The position numbers and the translations under genes were made by a program. From NCBI GenBank assembly GCA_009760855.2, contig WPIO01000091.1, positions 560,001 through 620,000 of the forward strand: a stretch of 60,000 nt of DNA. The letters run 5' to 3'. The DNA is from Cristatella mucedo (taxonomy: Eukaryota; Bryozoa; Phylactolaemata; Cristatellidae). Of this stretch, positions 58,996 through 60,000 are shown piece after piece. The notes beneath the pieces are model-generated. The model was not told the DNA's origin and did no database searches. It was given only the letters and a program-made list of their open reading frames with translations. Within the stretch, counting starts at the first letter, position 1. Every line of letters starts with the position of its first letter.

Positions 58996-60000
58996 GGCGA
59001 GCATTTACAGCCATTTATTAACTATTAAGCACAGTTGGTCTTCTTTGCAAATCTTAGCAGCGACGCAGAAAGGCTATCGGGCTTGCCAGGGTGCAGGAAG
59101 TGTTCTCAGCGGCGGTGCATAACTTCTATGTCGCCTAGGGTGTCAGAATCCTTCATGTCCACATACCTAAGTCACTGGTACACTGTCTAGTTGCATTCCA
59201 CAACCAACTTTTTGGAAAATTTCGCCTATAGGCAGCTTAGCAGAATTAAACCGCTATTGGAGTCTGTATAACGAATGTCGCACGACGGTCGTCCGAATAG
59301 ACCCGTGAAAAGTGGAAGTATTGTGAATATTGCTTTAAGATGGCGCTAACAATCATTAGACTCATTCCGTTTGACTTTATTGTGGCTACTGCTGACTTGG
59401 GTCAGTGGACAGGTGCAGCAGCGCTTGACAGCAACGTACAAAGCTAGCAGTGCAAGAAGCTCTCATTTTCTAAGCGGTGCTGCACTTGCCGTTGGGCCGT
59501 TTGTCTAACATTTAACACAGAGAAACTCTAGTGTATTCAAATTGAGTAAATAATTTTTGGCTTTCAATTGCCATAGAAAACAAACAGAACGTAAACGTAA
59601 ACAGAGTCTCTTTATTTTTCTCCGTGCCTCTACGTCGCCCTTTTGCGAGGGTTCAGAAGTTGAAGTTTCTGCGAAGTAAGCAATATATCGGCGTGTGATG
59701 ATGCTACTTCAACCCCACGCTATTGTAAATGGTGAGCGCAGTTTTAATATGGAATCTGGGAAACCAATTAACAATTTCTGTAGAAGACTTGATGTTATTA
59801 AAAAAGTAATGTGGTTCTCTCAAAGGTCTGAGCGTAGCAGAAATGCGCACATCGTAAGTCAATGCTGATAGCGGGCCACTTACGCTAGCTCAAAAGCTAA
59901 ATGGCTGGTTCTGAACAGCAGAGGTGGCGGAATTGTTCCCCCGCTCGAGGCCACATTTTTCTGTTCTCATTACCGCAGTGACTGGAATCCCCATCAGGAT
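58996..60000. other. Right end of window, nothing recognised
   Basis: No exon or repeat could be supported in the last kilobase. Confidence 0.4.

Overview
This is eukaryotic nuclear DNA from an animal, almost certainly an invertebrate. Coding information is in short exons with GT-AG introns. Most of the window is non-coding and rich in transposable elements: CR1/L2-like LINEs, an R2-type LINE relic, tRNA-derived SINEs, a Gmr1-type Ty3/gypsy element and a hAT MITE. There are no operons, rRNA genes, true tRNA genes or CRISPR arrays. I cannot name the species; tick or mollusc would fit the repeat mix, but that is a guess.

Two host genes can be supported, both on the minus strand. The first is a TRPM-family cation channel (1451-17244). 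Eight exons encode the N-terminal cytosolic part: the LSDAT/MHR region and the following helical repeats, ending at the conserved WAVL-type motif before the membrane domain. All seven exon-exon joins keep one reading frame when spliced at GT-AG sites. The first coding exon lies above 17244 and was not found; the pore-forming part lies off the left edge. The second gene is a THEG/SPMAP2-like protein (terminal exon 38805-39411), with five repeats of the R-x-x-x-L type.

Layout. 1-17.3 kb: TRPM exons, with introns holding SINEs, LINE 3' ends, a 2-kb composite tandem-repeat element (about 5.44-7.39 kb) and a 187-bp hAT MITE that looks like the SPIN family (15131-15317). 17.3-34 kb: a LINE graveyard with two CR1/L2-like families. 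Family A ends in a hairpin plus an ATT tail; family B ends in TGTAA/TTACA pentamers. Two nested insertions have recognisable target duplications. 34-43 kb: mostly unannotated unique-looking sequence plus the THEG-like exon in a GC-rich block. 43-47 kb: a long CT tract, a candidate LTR, a LINE A tail, a hAT end and an R2-like relic with a restriction-like endonuclease domain. 49.1-51.1 kb: a second, collinear copy of the 2-kb composite repeat. 51593-56973: a Gmr1-type LTR retrotransposon. 57-60 kb: CT and GA tracts, a perfect 13-bp-stem hairpin, one LINE A 3' end and unannotated sequence.

The Gmr1-type element stands out. It has 437-bp LTRs differing at one position, a GTCAG target duplication, a putative primer site and a purine tract. 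Its domain order is Gag-protease-integrase-reverse transcriptase-RNase H, which is the Ty1/copia order in a Ty3/gypsy-type element. Its capsid region resembles the vertebrate SCAN domain. The reverse transcriptase region carries one stop codon and two frame breaks, although the LTRs look almost new.
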